Origin: Zelopaecilomyces penicillatus
Taxonomy: Eukaryota > Ascomycota > Sordariomycetes > Hypocreales > Pseudodiploosporaceae
Assembly: GCA_005765155.1 (NCBI GenBank)
Contig: VCCP01000007.1
Coordinates: forward strand, 1,381,501-1,445,500
DNA length: 64,000 bases
Direction of reading: 5' to 3'
In this document: positions 11,863 through 24,228 of the stretch, in pieces
Layout: each line of letters opens with the position of its first letter
Position numbering within the stretch: the first letter of the stretch is position 1
Made by a program: the position numbers and the translations under genes
Notes under the pieces: model-generated
Database searches by the model: none
What the model saw: the letters and a program-made list of their open reading frames with translations, nothing else
What the model was told of the DNA's origin: nothing

Positions 11863-12912
11863 CTAGGTGCGATCAAACACACCATCTTCATATCGATAAT
11901 TTTGAGGGGGTGGTTGATAAGTGTTGACATCCTGCGAAACGGGGTATCCACCCCCAGCTCCATGAGGAGTTCCGTAGGGATCTCCGAGGGGGATTCCATG
12001 GCCAGTGACCCCAGATTGATGACCATAGCCAGTGTCATACTTATTGTAAGCGATGTGATCATTGTTGTTTATGTTGTTTATGTTGTTGTTGTTGTTGTTG
12101 TTGTTGTATCCATGCGAGTGATCATGGTTAACGGCAGTGGTCTCAGTAGCATAACTCGGGCGAGTATGATCTAGCTGATCTGGGTTTGTATGGTGAGGAA
12201 GTGTGTTAGAATTGTCAGTTATTGCCCCCGCGCCTTTACGTCGGCGCAAAAAGCGACTGAAAAATCCACCGTGAGGGCTGCCAGATCCAGAGGTATAGTC
12301 GTTCTGAGGGCCTGGACCATATCGCTTCTCCTTGCGACGATGACGAAATAAGGCAATCTCGACAATAATGGAAAAGATGAAGAAGAAGCTTTGTGCATTT
12401 CGTTAGCGAAATGAAATGTGAAGATAACATTGGGTTATGATCACTTACATTGCAATAATTGAAACAGCCAGGCAGGCCGACTGAAGCTTGCACGCTGTCC
12501 GGAAGCTCGGCAGGGCCGTAAATCCTCTGGAGCCCTCGACAGTGTCGGCATCCTCGCCTTTACCAAATGGTGTATCAAGATAGCCCTGGCAGCTGCTAGC
12601 TCCGCCTTTGTTGGCGGTAGCAACATAGATAAAGGCAGCAACGAAGCAGACGTCGAGAAAAACAGAGATGAATGAGATGGCCTTGAGCCCGGCCACGCAG
12701 CACAAAAAGAGTAGGCAAGCCAGGGTGTAGAGAACGGCCATACCGGAAATACCCTCAACAGCCTTGATGCTCGTGGCAATGCCGAGCTTGTGATTATGCA
12801 ATGCAGCGAGGAAGTATGAGTAGATGCCGAAGATCAGAGCCGCGCAGCCGAATTGGACACCGCGGATGAACCACTGCAGGAACTTAAGAGCAACCCCTCC
12901 TTTGGCAGCCAT
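11863..12912 (-). CDS. MARVEL-domain-like four-helix membrane protein
   Basis: Exons on the minus strand: 12449-12912, then 11863-12388, joined across a 60-nt intron with a GTAAGTG donor and a GCTAAC branch site; 329 residues. Four hydrophobic helices lie at about residues 9-35, 53-75, 77-97 and 140-170. The second splice half completes the fourth helix (FFFIFSIIVEIALF), which supports the join. The layout is that of fungal MARVEL-domain proteins, which sit in the plasma membrane or secretory vesicles. A cytosolic tail follows: basic (RRRKG), then a poly-Asn stretch encoded by an AAC/AAT array, then a Gly/Tyr/Pro-rich end. The family match rests on topology and general resemblance, not on a catalytic motif. 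Confidence 0.78.
12070..12107. repeat. GTT/AAC trinucleotide array (poly-Asn coding)
   Basis: A GTT-type array on the plus strand encodes the poly-Asn stretch in the tail of the minus-strand MARVEL-like protein. It keeps frame, and length polymorphism between isolates is likely. Confidence 0.8.
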
Positions 12913-14197
12913 GTTGGCGACGATTGGATCGTATAGCGTGTAGGTTCCGTGGGTTTAAGAAGAGTTAATGAGGAATAACAAGGGCTTGATTACGTCTGTA
13001 GTCGAGGCGAACTCATGAGAGTAAATGAGCGAGACTGGGATTGGGCGAAACGTTCGCTGACTTTAGTTACTGAAACATTGCTGCCAATGAATGAGTATGA
13101 CAAGAGACGAATGAAAGAGACTGGGGAGGAGGGAGTTGGGCGAGGATAGAAGTGGTGTTTATTGTTGACAGCAACTTCAAGTGGCGGGCAGGTGCGAGAC
13201 AGGACGTGGGCGGGCCATCATTACGTAGTCGATGCGAAACATGTCGCCAGAGCAGCGGCGTGTAGGGAACATTTTTGACAGTGTCCGTACGAAGTACTTT
13301 GCAAAGGCTTCGCAAGGTGGGAGCCGGACCCGGATTCCGGCCTCTGATGGAGTGACTTTGCAACGAACCACGAGTGAGAAGAGATGAACTGATGACGACG
13401 AGAGTGTGGCTGGAGCAGCAAGGAGGCATCATAGCTCCAGACCCTTGACGTCAAAAGCTGTTGCAGAGTGGATGGTTGGGCAAGTAGGCTAGCTTGGCGG
13501 ATGGCATGGCTGGTGAGGCGAGGTGGCTGATGGGCAGCATGTGGCTGGAGAAATGCACCTCTACAGTATGTAGTACTTGACTGTACTATGACACAAACAT
13601 ATCTCAATGCAACATCTGACTTCAAACAGACAGATGATGAACTCTTACAGCATCTATGTAGAGCCTCCCTCTACACAAAGGTTGAACTGGGTATTTGATT
13701 GTAATTTTGCTGCTTCTATGCCCTGTCCTGCCTTGCTTTGCGTGTGAGGGTGCGATCTTGACATTGCTTACGTACATGGCTGTGTGGCTTAGCAGGCTGG
13801 AAAGCTGAGGTGGCAAAGGTGGTTAACAACGAAGGTTCCACTCCTCTTTCCACCTCTAGCAAAACGCTGGCGGTCAATCAATTGACCAAAAGCAAACCTC
13901 AACTCTCTCATACCCGCTCAGAGATACTCACCATGGTATATTATGAATAAACCTTAAGGCGACGGGCCTACGAACTTACACAGGTGGTCTGATAGTACCA
14001 GAATGCCTGAAATGGCGATGGATGCCAATCCTAGCAAATTGCCAAGGTACAGCCGTAGCTTTGTGCCTGACTGATATGATAGGATGTTGGCTACACATTA
14101 CTCGTACGTTCATCAGCAGCCACAATACTCAGCACCGAGTCGAGTTTTGCAGTTTTTTTGTGTCAAATCCTACCTAGGTCGCCAGCATTAGCCAAGA
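12913..14197. other. Divergent promoter region, MARVEL gene (-) and DUF7730 gene (+)
   Basis: 1.3 kb between divergent starts. Several minus-strand ORFs (13067-13625) overlap each other in different frames and show no domain, signal or splice logic, so they were not called. The region probably contains both promoters. Confidence 0.45.
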
Positions 14198-15439
14198 ATG
14201 CAGCCCAAAGTTGCAGCTTGGTTTCAAGCAAAGCTCGACAAGCTCAAGAAGAAGAAAAAGACGATGCGCCCACAACAGTTCCCCGGCTTCTCCAACCCGC
14301 GACCTCATGTCTTGACTCCGTCGCCTTCCCAGGAGTGTCTGGATGTGGCATCTACCAGCTCGCCGTTCTTTTTGAAGCTCCCCCATGAGATTCGGAGAAG
14401 TATTATTGTGTATGCCTTTGGTGGCCGTGCCGTTCACATGGCTCTTTCGCTAGATCACCCTTTCGTAGCAGGTACTGAGCCCGGCCAGCAAAGGCCCTCT
14501 CCACATTGCGGGATTGAGTCCGCAGCCTTGGGGCCCTTGGAGCGAGATTACAACTTGCCAAAGAAGTGGAACTGGCGGAGCTCAGTCTGTCACCGTAACA
14601 TGCCTGATTCGACTTGTAAAGACCCCGTTCGAGGCTGGATGGGCCCTTGGGCGGACCAGTGCCACGCTGGTTCCCCAGTGTACTGCCACAGATGGCCAGG
14701 AGACTCGCCGGAGAATTGTAAAATCGGAGCCATGGGCTGGCTATTATCATGTCGACAAGCGTAAGTATTGTGTTCACTGCTTGAAGCAAGGTATGCGATT
14801 GCTAATCGAGTGGAGCCATCTAGCTATGCTGAAGGTATCAATGTCCTATACAGAACAAGTATCATTCAAATGTATAGCGAGATCATGATATCACGTCTGT
14901 CAGAGCTTCTTCTTCCGCAAAGGCTCACACAGATCTCATCGCTAGAGGTTGTATGGCCTATCAAACTCCAGACCGAGCAGCAGAGCGCCACGAACCAAGG
15001 TCTAGACACGGGTCATTTTGAAGCCATTTTTGATCTGCTTTCATCCACTACCCCCAACTTGCGCTACTTGTATCTCTCGCTCCAGTCACAACGCTATTTG
15101 CGCAACCGCGTAGCCGCTGAGGACATGTTGGTCAAGGTCGACCAGTTCGTTCATCGAATGCCACATTTACATGAGTTTTACCTGGCACTTCCAGAGAGTA
15201 TATTTGACTCAGTGTATGGTATTATTGTTAGCAAAACAAAGGCATTGTGTAAAGGCGGGCTATCTGGCTGGCATCGACAAATCTGGCGCTATCTGGATGG
15301 GGAGCTTGCCGTTCCGCAGTTTCGCGTCAACGAATGCCCTGAGCCACCGGAGCGTGAGAGCACGGCATCTACTCGGGGTTACTGGCTAGTCTCAGGGATG
15401 GACGACCAGCCGCAGTATTTTGTTTGCAATATGCCGTGA
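14198..15439 (+). CDS. DUF7730 domain protein (first copy)
   Basis: Exons 14198-14760 and 14824-15439 encode 392 residues. The 63-nt intron has a GTAAGTATT donor, a GCTAATC branch site and a CTAG acceptor; it joins GWLLSCRQA to YAEGINVLYR, a conserved junction in this fungal family. A basic N-terminus (KLDKLKKKKK) precedes FLKLPHEIRRSIIVYAFGGR, the F-box-like helical opening of DUF7730 proteins. A Trp/Cys-rich segment (WNWRSSVCHR) and a leucine-patterned C-terminal half follow. The family is expanded in filamentous ascomycetes; no biochemical role is established, and an F-box or adaptor role would be speculation. The ATG at 14198 is the first in frame. A related protein lies at 30592-32208. 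Confidence 0.82.
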
Positions 15440-16177
15440 CGAAAAGTTTGTTGATCACTCCGTCTGCAACTGGGATTTTTTTCCAACCTTGTGGTTGGTG
15501 TCTTGTTATAAATACGGATTGTATACTTATAAGCACTATAGGTTAACGATTACAGAAATATGTGGCAAACTATTGACATGACGTTTTGGAATGTTCTAGG
15601 CAAGACTTTGACATCCTTGGTAAGCGTTCATAACTCTGCCTGGGAGCCTTGCGTGATTTATCTATATTTTTGATCCATAGAAAAAAGAAGGTAACCAGCC
15701 AATTATTGTCTGCCTAATTGAAACTCTCGTCTCGTACGCATTAATTTGAAAATACCCATTCGACACGGCCTATAAGAACACAGGTCCTTCTTACCAGAAT
15801 CTCCAAGAAATGGTGAGCTAAATACTGGGCAAAGTATTTAGTTGGCTACAATTATGCATTAGTCTGGAACAGGTACTTACCAAGCAATAATACTTCCTAC
15901 TTCTTTAACACCTGTCGGTAATCCTTCAGACATCCATATGTCAAGCTGTCGCCTACAGGGCGTCGGGCAATAATCTGCTCCACTACGAAAACCCCGCTGC
16001 TTCCTTCGCTATTCCCGAGCATCTTCCCAATGACTACCACCAGTAGAGAAATTCCAGATTCACTCAGCTACGTGGCCAAATCTGACTCATTCTTATTTAT
16101 TAAATGAATGAATGTTTGAACCAAGCCACATCTCTACCCTTCCTCCTTGCGCATTGCAAACAATTCCGCTCGACACA
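15440..16177. other. Spacer upstream of serine/threonine dehydratase 1
   Basis: AT-rich intergenic DNA with no ORF worth calling. It probably carries the 3' UTR of the DUF7730 gene and the promoter of the dehydratase. Confidence 0.45.
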
Positions 16178-17425
16178 ATGGAACTTCACAGTAAAATCCC
16201 GTGGATTGAAACACCTCTCGTTAAATCAACGACCCTCTCCAATGCAGCAGGCTGGTGAATACAACCCCCCTCCTCCGTCACAGTATCTATTTTCTCACAA
16301 TACCCTTGATGACTGCTCTCATAAAGCATCAACTTATGGTTGCCTAAATTCAGTTGGAAGAGGAGCTAAGACGTAACCTTGTGTGTACACAATTGCAGCA
16401 ATGTATTCCTCAAGCTGGAGAACCTTCAGCCTTCCGGGTCGTTCAAGTCACGAGGCATAGGCAACTACATGGTCTCGAGGCTCGAGGCCCTGCGCTCTAA
16501 ACAACTTGAAGGCGGGGAGGAGACGGCCGCCGCTGGACTCGCCGCAGCGCATTTCTACATCTCGTCGGGCGGCAACGCAGGTCTGGGGTGCGTCCATGCG
16601 GCTGTTACGCTTGGCTACAAGGCCACCGTAGTAGTGCCGCTGACAACGACTGAGCACATGATGGACAAGCTTCGACAGGCGGGTGCTACGGATGTCGTCC
16701 AGCGAGGCGCATCGTGGCAAGAGGCCGACGACTATCTTACGGGCACTCTGATGACCGAGGCCGCGGCGCAAGGCGAAGCGCCGATCTACGTGCCGCCGTT
16801 TGATGCCCAGGGGGTATGGGATGGAAACGCTGGCATCACTCACGAGATTGCGCGCCAAATTGGAGACACCATCAACCACTATCCTGTGTCCCTTGATGCC
16901 GCTACCAACGGCGATAGCGGCTCTACCCACGTGGCAAGTGCCGTCGATGCCATCATCTGCAGTGTCGGCGGTGGGGGTCTGTTCTGCGGCATCATGCAAG
17001 GGCTCGACGATGTCAAATGGGACCGCACAAAGGTCATTGCGGTTGAAACGCAAGGCGCCGACTCGTTTGCACAGGCCGTGGCGAAGCGAGAGCTGGTCAC
17101 TCTGCCGGCCATCACCAGCCTCGCTACTAGCCTTGGTGCCCGGAGGGTGTGTGCGAAAGCTCTCGAGTACGGTCTACGGGATACAGTGTCAACGGTGGTA
17201 CTCACCGATGCAGAGGCCATCGATGCTTGCCGGCGGTTTGCTAGCGAGGAGCGCTTGCTCGTGGAACTATCATGCAGTGTCTGCCCTGCGCTCTGTTACA
17301 ATGGACGTTTGTCCGAGCTCGTGCCTGGGCTTAACAAGAATAGCACGGTTGTTGTTGTTGTTTGCGGTGGAAGCAATATATCTTACGACATTTTGGAAAA
17401 GTACCTGTCGAGCCAAGCGGCATAG
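16178..17425 (+). CDS. PLP-dependent L-serine/L-threonine dehydratase, copy 1
   Basis: Exons 16178-16254 and 16399-17425 (144-nt intron) encode 367 residues. The short first exon (MELHSKIPWIETPLVKST) is required: it supplies the substrate-side N-terminus and joins through a split TG|C codon to NVFLKLENLQPSGSFKSRG. Lys42 in SGSFKSRG is the expected Schiff-base lysine for PLP. SGGNAG (about 82-87) and the Gly-rich SVGGGGLF loop bind cofactor and substrate, and the C-terminal CGGSN closes the fold. Length and motifs fit the fungal CHA1-like group, which deaminates serine or threonine to pyruvate or 2-oxobutyrate, usually for catabolic use. Relative to the paralogue at 26279-27363 it has an Ala/Glu-rich insertion after residue 54. 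Substrate preference cannot be read from sequence alone. Confidence 0.88.
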
Positions 17426-18174
17426 ATTCTACGAATACGTCTTTGAATACGTCTTTGAATATAAAGAGTCTAGAGTCCAGAGTAGATCATCATATAGAGG
17501 CCGAATAGATGAAGCAAATAGAACCCCTGTCCGCAGCGAGCCAGATAGACCAGACAATGGAAATACAAAGCACAAGGGAAGGGTACTCTTGTCCAAGTTC
17601 AAAGCACACACAGGAATTGGAATACGAGCTACTTGGGTGATGGTGACCGGACGTGAGAAGAATGACCTAGAATCCGGCTTGTGTAGTACGTTTCCAACAT
17701 ATGAAGAGCATGTTAATTTCGCAACAGTAAATAACCCCTTGTTTCAAGAGTTATATAAATGGGTTTACATATATACGCTCGGATGACGAGAGGTATGATA
17801 GAGACAGAAGGCACCGTTTATGATACTTATTTTGGAAGTACAGTCAGTCAGTGCCCTTGAAGCATACCTATTGTCCGTCCACCATTTTAGGTTGCAGATG
17901 ATTTCGTTTTACTAAGTCAACAGACGTCATTCGATGGAAGCGAGCATGCTCACACATGCCGGGAAGACTTATGAAGGGCAGAGTGGCAGATCTGAGCGGT
18001 AATTGTCCCGGTCCAGCTGAAGTTTCGGTTCTCAAATGTCGCATCTAAGATGGGGAATAGGGGGGTGGGGGGCCAATGTCTTCGGGGCCCTGTGCTTCCT
18101 TTATTTCAAGTGCAGTGATGAAGAACAGATGACTAGATGTTTCCCTGTTAATTTACCCATGTACATTCCTGAGG

Positions 18175-18198
18175 TTTTTTTTTTTTTAAAAAAAAAAA
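18175..18198. repeat. T13-A11 homopolymer palindrome
   Basis: A run of 13 T followed directly by 11 A gives a self-complementary AT hairpin in noncoding DNA. It may be a retroposed or slippage-prone tract; no element ends are visible around it. Confidence 0.7.
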
Positions 18199-18879
18199 TA
18201 TTAAGTTGCATATGTTGGCGAAATGCAATCCTTCTGCACAGACGGGGTGCTGGCTGGATCGGAACTCGCGATTCATGGACGTCCGACGAGGTCAAAGAGC
18301 CTTGGCTGCTTTTCTTCTTTCTTCCTTTCTTCTCAGTTTTTGTTTTGTTTTTAACAGAGTAACACAAACGGAGAAACTCTATATGCAATGATGAGTGGTG
18401 ATCAAAGACCCTAGAAGGTCAAGGGTTTGGGTCGCCGTTGCAACATAACCCCGTGGCCGTGCTCGATTTGGGAGGGCATATAGTGGATGTGTGGGGGGGA
18501 TTGGAGCAAAGGCAGAGGAAGTAAGAAAAACAAGCGGGTAAGGCAGAATAACAAGGATGTGTCAATAGCGTGCGGTAGATGCAAGGCACGTCGTGCATGT
18601 CCAGCTACCTACCTACCTTGGCACGCTGATGATATGGTACAGGATGCGATGCGGAGGGAGACGAACGGATGGTGAACAGGTGTGTGGTTCGGAGTAATAA
18701 ACTCGTCTGGTCATGATTTCAGATGCAGTTGCAGCTGCATTTGCATCTTAGCACCAGCAAACAAGCATCGGACATTTGTCTATAGAGGGGAGAGTTGATG
18801 CGAAAGCTGCTGCTGTGATACAGCATCGGCGAGTATTGTTCATCATCAAACCACTGTACGTGAGTGAGGTTTCTTGTTT

Positions 18880-18893
18880 CCCCCCCCCCCCCC
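18880..18893. repeat. Poly-C tract of 14
   Basis: Fourteen consecutive C in intergenic DNA. Exact length may be affected by sequencing error. Confidence 0.7.
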
Positions 18894-20571
18894 AACCTGA
18901 ATAAACTCCCCAGCTCACAAGTGAGACCAAGCACTTGGCACCCCAAGATCTCAACTAAAAATAAGGCATATAATTTCAGCCAATATCAATGCGATCATAT
19001 CCGTGCCTTCCTATCCGCGGAGCTTGTCGGGAATCCGATGCCGAGCCCCCAAGCGGGAATGCTAACACCAACGCCAACGCGCCCCCTAAGAGAGGCAGAG
19101 ATCAATGCCTAAAGAGGTCCTAATGATGTAGGTTTTAGAAACGCCCAAGAACACCCGTCGAAACAACCCACCCGCTCTGGGCGCCGCCGCCCACCACCCC
19201 TTGAATAATTGTTTTTGTTACAGGGGACGGTGATCGGCCCAATTTTAGCGGGCGTGGCGGCTGAGCCGCGATCTGGGATCTTGGATCTGGAACTTTGAAT
19301 ATCACAGCCTGGTGATGGTAAGTGCAGTATGAATGATGTTACCGCGTTAGTATTATAGACTACAGCGGATGGATGATGCATGTACTCCCTGTTGGCATCC
19401 ATTTGCTTGCCTCTATTGCGCATTTGCAATGATATGGTTTGGTGCTGATACATTCCTTTGCCGGTTATTAGTATGAGTTCTTCATGTCTTCAGAGAATAA
19501 CGGAAGCAAAAAGCCCTACATCTGGGTGGCGCTCGGCCCGGCTACAGTAAGCAACCACCTGCACAAGTTGCATCCACACCAAAGAAAAAGCCTCCAACCC
19601 TCCCAATAGGTAAATCCGAATTCACCCATCCAAATCCATCACCTCTCTACCACCTTTCCGCCGACCCCACCGGCACACATCCATGATCCAAGGGTGGTCC
19701 AGCAACTGGCCGCTCTTATCAACGGCGGCTGAACTGTATCCATCAAATACAGCATCTCTGATTGGCTGGCCGTGCACAACCGAGGGTTTGCTCAACCGCG
19801 CACGACGGTGAGACTTCCCAGCACCGTCCCAGGGTCCTGGACTGGACTTTTTGGTTCCCCATGCCACACCGTGCTAGGCAGTTCGTTCGTGCGGTAATAA
19901 AGCAATGATACATACAGTACATCACAAACACCGAAAAAAAGCTCGTCTGCACTGCTGGCAAAGCACCCCCGATCGAGCGTCCTGTTGCCCACCGCAGCGC
20001 CAGCGTCAGGTTCGGCATTCTCCAAGCGGCTAGAGGGGATGGGCCTCGACTTTCTTGGGTGTGATTAGAGCACCTCTCAGCAACCTACATGCACAACTGC
20101 AGAGCGTTTCCTGCTCAATACAATATTGGTAGTACATGGCACCGTAAAAGGCCAAGATGTATCGACCACCACCACCAGAACTGCACGGAAGCTTCGTGAG
20201 GGGATGGGACGGGTTGCAATTGAAAGGCGCCCAACTCTGTGCTTTGCCAAGTTCAAAGCCAGCCAGGTGTTGGTATTACAGACACAGTCGCAAAAAGCGT
20301 GCCCCAGCACCCATGTCTCATCATGATACAGGCTGTGGGTATCGGCACTAAGACCCGAGTGAGCTAGGATCCCGCTAAAGCTCGACAACGAACAACGGCG
20401 CTGGTCAAAAAAGTCTTGGACTAGAAACACATGGGGACTTGCAAAAGTGCATGACTGAATAAGAGGAGGGTGGCGGGAGGAGAATCGCCCTCATCTCGCG
20501 TATGCAGCTACGCATGGTTATTGCAGAAAAGAAATGGATTCGAAAACGTCCAGAAACACATGGCCACGGGA

Positions 20572-20592
20572 ATCATCATCATCATCATCATT
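20572..20592. repeat. (ATC)n microsatellite
   Basis: About seven ATC units in noncoding DNA upstream of the peroxidase gene. Confidence 0.7.
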
Positions 20593-21106
20593 CGTCAAAA
20601 TCGGACGAGGCACGCAGGGTTGCTACCTTCTCCATGTCGCCCATAGCCATGGCGTCTGCCAGCAAAGAAAAAAAGTCCTTCACTGATCAGCCGGCATTGA
20701 GGCACAGTGGACCAAAGAAGAAAACGTGCCTGGGCGTCGGCCGTCGACTAATGCAGGCCGCTTCAAAAATACGAGAACACGGCGAGCTGGCACGATAGAA
20801 TCAACAACTTCTTCAATCCTAGCAGCCCCTCAATGCGGCTAGCCAGCACCAGCAGCCAGCATCTCTGCGCCAATTCAATGTTACCACCATCCCCTGCGCT
20901 TTAGATGGCAAGGGATTGGAAGAGATCGTCGGTCGGGCCCCGCAACGAGCCGAGCGACCAGGATGTGGGACGCTTGCTGTAGTGCTACGACAGTACAGTT
21001 GGCTAAGGATCAGAATTTGGAGCGAGGATCCCAACGAGACCCGTGGGTCGCAGAACAGATGCGATGCAGCTGAGCTGTAGCCTCACCACCCTCACAGCGC
21101 TCTTTT

Positions 21107-21184
21107 CTTCTCCCAGTCTGCTTTCTCTCTCCCTTCTAGTCTTGTTCCTCCCCTTCTTCCTTTTTTCTTTTCTTTTTATAAGCT
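21107..21184 (+). promoter_or_regulatory. Probable core promoter of the WSC peroxidase
   Basis: A long pyrimidine tract ends in a TATA-like TTTTTATAAG at about 21173-21182, some 215 nt before the ATG. CT-rich tracts of this kind commonly precede transcription starts in filamentous fungi. The transcription start itself is inferred. Confidence 0.4.
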
Positions 21185-21397
21185 GCCGTCATCGCCCTCA
21201 CTCGTTTGGGCAAGCAGACCTCTTGTTTCGTTGCACCCATCCTACAGCTGCCCGAGGTTGTGTGAGTGTCTGCCTGCCAAACTGGCTCTTCGATATATCT
21301 GGTTGAGAAGCTGCCGTTGTCCTGCCGTAGAATTTCTGCAACTTTTTCTAGGCCATAGACAAAGCGACTGCAGTCGATCAGCTAATTATCCGACACC

Positions 21398-24228
21398 ATG
21401 AAGTCTTCACCAGCCCTCCTAGGTCTGTTGGCATTGGCCGCCTCAGCCCAGGCGGATCCCACATGGCCCTCTTCCGTGGACGAGCTTGAAGAAATCATGT
21501 TCCAGCTCCAATCTTTTCGCGCCCGCAAGTTTGCTGATACGGTCAGCCCCTGCGACAATGAGGCATCTGGCCCTGGCCGCCAGAATGCTGCCGAATGGTT
21601 GCGAGTTGGTTTCCACGACATGTCCACCGCCAACACCTTCTTTGGCACTGGTGGGTTAGACGGCTCGCTCCAGTACGAGCTGGAAAATGGAGAGAACACC
21701 GGACCTGGCCACAAGACTACCCTCGAGTTCATGTCCCCCTACAACTCCCCACGAGCCAGCTTGTCCGACCTTATTGCCCTTGGGGTTTACACTTCAGTCC
21801 GATCCTGCGGTGGTCCCGCTGTCCCGTTCCGTGCTGGCCGTATTGATGCCACAGAAAAAGGCAACACTGGCGTTCCCCAGCCCCAGAACTCCGTCTTCAC
21901 TTTCCAGCAGCAGTTTGAGCGCATGGGGTTTAATACCGAAGAGATGATTCAGGTTACCGCTTGCGGCCACACACTTGGCGGAGTACACAACAGCGAATTC
22001 CCTGACCTAGTGCCCGCCAATGCTGGCAAGAACGGCGAGATACCACTCGACATGACCATGTCGGTTTTCGACAACAAGGTCGTTACCGAGTATCTCTCCG
22101 GCACGACCCAGAACCCACTCGTTGTTGGCCCCTCGATCAAGGTCTCCAAGAATTCCGATTTCAAAGTCTTCAACGCGGATGGCAATAAGACCATGGAAGC
22201 CCTTGCCGACTCCCAAAAGTTCACGAACGCATGCAAGACTGTTCTGCAAAAGATGATTGACGTCGTTCCCCAGGGCGTCAAGCTGACCGACCCAATCACC
22301 CCTTACACTGTCAAGCCTGTTGACCTGCAGCTCACTCTTGCTCAAGGAGGCAAGGCTCTGCAGTTCACTGGATATATTCGGGTCAGGACTACTGGCCTCG
22401 CCAAGGACAGCATTTCTAGCATCACTATCGACTACAAGAACCGTCAAGGCAAGGCATCATGTGGTGACTCCTGCGCCATCACCAGCACTGTCCAGGGTGT
22501 CAGCCAAGGTTTCGATGATACCTTTGCTTTCTTCCCTATCGATGCCACCATCGCAGCCAGCTCAGGCATCTCGTCCTTCACTGTCACGGTGAACAATGCT
22601 GATGGTAGCAAAAAACTCCACGATAACAATGGAAAGGAGTACCCGATCCAAGATTCGGTCCTTTTCCAGAAGCCTCAAAGCTGTGTCCTCGGAACCTCAG
22701 GCGCATTGACCGCCGTGGCAGCAGTTCACAATGATCGTGTTGAGCAAGGCGCCAAGGCGACCGTTTTCTATAAGGAGGCACAAACTGACAGCCCTATCCC
22801 TATGATCAAGAGCACTCAAGTGGAGCTTAAGAAGGGCGAGTGCGTTGGCCAGTACACATTCTTCTCTGCCGAATACAAAGTTGAGGGAGGCTTGGCTTAT
22901 CAGGCGTATGTTGACGTAGTCAATGGCGACAAATCTGATAGCTTCAAGAGCCTTGCCCACATTGGGGGCACTTGCAGCGCTTTTGCTAATCCTGCGGCCT
23001 GCAACGCTGTTGAGCCTCCGACAAGTGGTCCCGTTTCTACAGTGCCACCCACATCCTCAGTATCTACGATTATCCCGACGAGCGCCGTTACTACCACTTC
23101 TTCAGCTCCCATCACCACAAGCGCTGCGCCAACTATTAGCCCAACACATCGCCAATCTGTCGATGGATACAAGCTAGTTTCATGCTGGACTGAGGGCAAG
23201 AATACTCGGGCTCTCGCTGCCAAGTCTTTTGCCAACGATACCATGACGCTTGAGAAGTGTAGCGAGTATTGCAGTGGTTACGTCTACTGGGGGACTGAGT
23301 ATGGTCGTGAATGTAAGTTTTCTGATACAAGTCCCTTTCGTATTTTTTAGTACGTCTTCAAGTATCATGGCTAACTGGTTGAAATATAGGCTATTGCGGT
23401 AATTCTCTTGCCAAGAGCAGCACTGAGGCACCTCTCGAGGATTGCAACATGTCTTGCGGCGGTGACCCAAGCGTATTTTGTGGTGCGGGCAACCGTATTG
23501 AGTTGTACTCAACTACCGCTACGCAGCCTCCAAGCCCTACCGGCACTCTTATCCACAAACCTGCTGTTTCGCCTTATGAACTAGTTGGATGCTGGACGGA
23601 GGGTAAGAATGCGAGAGCCCTCGCCCAGAAGGCTACCGCCAGTGACAAGATGACCAACGAGGCTTGTGGTGAATTCTGCAAGGGCTACAAGTACTTTGGT
23701 ACTGAGTTTGGCAGCGAATGCTACTGCGGCAGCTTTTTGGCCGAATCCAGCGAGAGTGCTCCCATTGAGGACTGCAGCATGAAGTGTGCCGGCGATGAGT
23801 TCCAGTACTGCGGCGCCAGCAGCCGACTGGAGCTCTACATGAACCCCAACGCTTCCGGGGGGCGGCCGGAACAGCCTCCTGCTGCCGGAGACTTCGTCCT
23901 GGTCGGGTGCCAGACCGAAGGCAACGGGACCCGAGCCCTCAACGGTCCTACCACAGCAGGTGGCGAGATGACCAACAAGGCATGTGCCGATTTCTGTAAG
24001 GACTACAAGTACTTCGGTACCGAGTATGGCAGCGAGTGCTACTGCGGTAACACTCTTGAAACGTCGTCCAAGGAAGCGCCAGTCACAGAATGCCGTATGC
24101 TCTGCAGTGGCAGCAACTTGGAATATTGCGGTGCTGGCAACAGGCTGTCCGTGTATACCAAAAAGGAGGTCCCTACCACGCCAGTGCCAGCTAAGCGACG
24201 ACGCGGTGTCTCTGGGAACTTGGTATAA
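21398..24228 (+). CDS. Secreted heme peroxidase with three C-terminal WSC domains
   Basis: Exons 21398-23312 and 23390-24228 encode 917 residues. A signal peptide (cleavage probably after SAQA, residue 19) precedes a plant/fungal-type peroxidase domain at about 30-300. Distal Arg69 and His73 lie in LRVGFHDMST, Asp74 and the GGLDGS loop suit the distal calcium site, and proximal His191 lies in TACGHTLGGVH; a full heme pocket is therefore predicted. A beta-rich region (about 310-530) and a Ser/Thr/Pro linker (about 545-585) follow. Three WSC modules (about 591-679, 701-790, 808-896) share the CW/CQTEG...CYCG...C pattern. WSC modules bind wall glucans or chitin in other proteins, so a wall-tethered oxidase is inferred. 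The 77-nt intron splits the TGC codon of ECYCG in WSC1. No GPI site or C-terminal membrane helix is seen; the protein ends in a basic tail. Confidence 0.9.

Larger units (their letters stand above)
17426..21397. other. Four-kb gene-free region upstream of the WSC peroxidase
   Basis: No gene was supported in about 4 kb. It contains a tandem 12-bp repeat (GAATACGTCTTT, twice, near 17433-17456), a T13/A11 tract at 18175-18198, a 14-C run at 18880-18893, an (ATC)n array near 20572-20592, and a CT-rich core promoter ending near 21180. The length suggests an extended regulatory region for the secreted peroxidase, or loss of a former gene; neither can be shown here. Confidence 0.45.

Noticed and set aside
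13067..13625. Cluster of overlapping minus-strand ORFs upstream of the MARVEL gene
   Set aside because: Three frames overlap with no shared homology, signal peptide or splice logic; most likely promoter sequence.
16448..17053. 201-codon minus-strand ORF
   Set aside because: Antisense shadow of dehydratase copy 1.
16800..17786. 328-codon ORF overlapping dehydratase copy 1
   Set aside because: Shifted-frame shadow of the PLP enzyme, whose catalytic motifs lie in the other frame.
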